Position numbers and translations under genes: made by a program | Source: JBBAGE01 sp041655055 | GTDB taxonomy: Bacteria > Pseudomonadota > Alphaproteobacteria > Rhodobacterales > Rhodobacteraceae | DNA length: 6,257 nucleotides | Reading direction: 5' to 3' | Assembly: GCA_041655055.1 (NCBI GenBank) | Contig: JBBAGE010000133.1 | Coordinates: 1-6,257, forward strand | The notes under the pieces: model-generated | What the model was told of the DNA's origin: nothing | Seen by the model: only the letters and a program-made list of their open reading frames with translations | Databases searched by the model: none | Part shown: one piece after another, positions 5,593-6,257 of the stretch | Position numbering within the stretch: position 1 is the first letter of the stretch | How the letters are laid out: every line of letters starts with the position of its first letter

Positions 5593-6063
5593 ATGAAAAC
5601 GACCCTCACCGCGCTCGCGCTGACTACGGCCCTGGTGCTGCCGGGGCTTGCCATGGCACGTCCCGTCACCTTCACCACCACGCTGAACAACTATGGCGGC
5701 GACGGTGCCTATCTGGCGCTTTACCTCACTGATGCATCCGGCGCCTATGCCGGCGCGCTGTGGATGGCCGGGAGCAAGTCGAAATATTACGATTCGCTTG
5801 CCGGCTGGTATCGCGCCACTGGCGGCGACACCCGGCAGATCGACGGTATCACCGGCGCCAGTGTCGGCGCAGGCCGGACGCTGGAGATCACCCTCGACCT
5901 TGCCGATGCCCTGATCGACGCCGGCTACACGCTGCATGTCGATGCCGCCGTCGAGGACATGCGCGACAGCCCCGGTGACGTGGCCGTGCCGCTGACCTCG
6001 GCCGGCGCGGGCCAGGCAGTGCCGGGCCGGCGCTATGTCGCCAGCCTGCGCTACGACATGTGA
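5593..6063 (+). CDS. Exported DUF2271-family protein with a putative flavinylation motif
   Basis: 156-aa periplasmic protein. A signal peptide covers about 1-22 (hydrophobic core, AMA before Arg-Pro-Val). The mature part has a beta-rich pattern typical of DUF2271: NNYGGDGAYLALYLTD (32-47), the Lys-Tyr-Tyr...Leu-Ala-Gly-Trp segment (64-72), then DGITGAS (84-90) and a second half with GYTLHVDAAVE (111-121) and a closing Gly-Arg-Arg-Tyr strand. DGITGAS resembles the Asp-Gly-x-Thr-Gly-Ala-Ser/Thr site where ApbE attaches FMN, making Ser90 a candidate acceptor. That is inference from the motif alone; no apbE is visible in the window. ATG at 5593 has AAGGAG (5580-5585) seven bases upstream. The next gene starts 11 bp after the stop, so the two are cotranscribed, a pairing known for DUF2271 and PepSY-membrane reductase genes. 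Confidence 0.85.
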   Translation: MKTTLTALALTTALVLPGLAMARPVTFTTTLNNYGGDGAYLALYLTDASGAYAGALWMAGSKSKYYDSLAGWYRATGGDTRQIDGITGASVGAGRTLEITLDLADALIDAGYTLHVDAAVEDMRDSPGDVAVPLTSAGAGQAVPGRRYVASLRYDM

Positions 6064-6074
6064 AGGGGAGAGGC

Positions 6075-6257
6075 ATGGCCATGATCCGCGCCCTTCATCG
6101 CTGGCCGGGCTTGGCCGGCCTGCTGCTCGTCACCCTGCTGGCGGTCAGCGGCGCGGCGCTCTCGGTCTTCCCGGCGGTCGAGCATCTCGCCTCGCCCCGG
6201 GCCGAGGCGGCGCTGACCGTCGGCGACCTCGCCGCCCGTGTGCAGGCGCAATATCCC
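6075..6257 (+). CDS. PepSY-associated transmembrane protein (reductase-like), C-terminus cut by window edge
   Basis: Only the first 61 codons are present. The start reads ALHRWPGLAGLLLVTLLAVSG, the typical first membrane helix of PepSY-associated TM proteins (a His-Arg-Trp-x-Gly entry followed by a hydrophobic span, about 7-33). From about residue 48, TVGDLAARVQAQYP matches the opening of a periplasmic PepSY domain. Family members with this layout are iron-siderophore or flavin-linked inner-membrane reductases, some carrying flavodoxin and ferredoxin-NADP reductase domains at the C-terminus; whether this one does lies beyond the window. AGGGGAGAGG (6064-6073) is the ribosome-binding region. 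ATG 6075 is taken as the start, but ATG 6081, two codons later, has better spacing and is equally possible. Confidence 0.82.
   Translation, partial: MAMIRALHRWPGLAGLLLVTLLAVSGAALSVFPAVEHLASPRAEAALTVGDLAARVQAQYP

Overview
This window is GC-rich DNA that looks like an alphaproteobacterium, most likely of the Rhodobacterales/Paracoccus type. The evidence is base composition, codon use and the mix of genes. The assignment is inferred from style; no rRNA or marker gene is present. The window holds no RNA gene, insertion sequence, phage gene or CRISPR array.

The left half (1-3477) is one minus-strand operon, in transcription order: an OmpR-family response regulator (3477-2818), its sensor histidine kinase (2818-1487, the stop and start codons overlapping) and a metal-exporting P1B-type ATPase (1450 to beyond the left edge). 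The ATPase has an SPC ion-binding motif and no N-terminal metal-binding domain, which points to the P1B-4 (Co2+/Fe2+) group.

The right half (3624-6257) is transcribed the other way. It holds three small exported PepSY-like proteins with the same two cysteines (3624-3896, 4089-4391, 4497-4880), a cytochrome b561 (4949-5464), an exported DUF2271 protein with a motif resembling an ApbE flavinylation site (5593-6063), and the start of a PepSY-associated membrane protein of the reductase type (6075 to beyond the right edge). A strong terminator follows the first PepSY gene.

The most notable feature is a regulatory module present three times, upstream of 3624, 4089 and 5593. Each copy has a distal pair of CTGAC half-sites 11 bp apart, a 15-bp spacer, and a proximal inverse pair (GTCAG) also 11 bp apart. 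In all three, a CANNNT hexamer lies exactly 10 bp after the proximal pair. Direct repeats with an 11-bp period are the usual target of OmpR/PmrA-type regulators. The adjacent regulator therefore probably controls all three right-hand transcription units and, through the divergent copy, its own operon. The inferred picture is an extracytoplasmic metal or redox stress regulon: a membrane sensor, a metal efflux pump, periplasmic PepSY proteins, and membrane and flavin electron-transfer components, possibly for iron.
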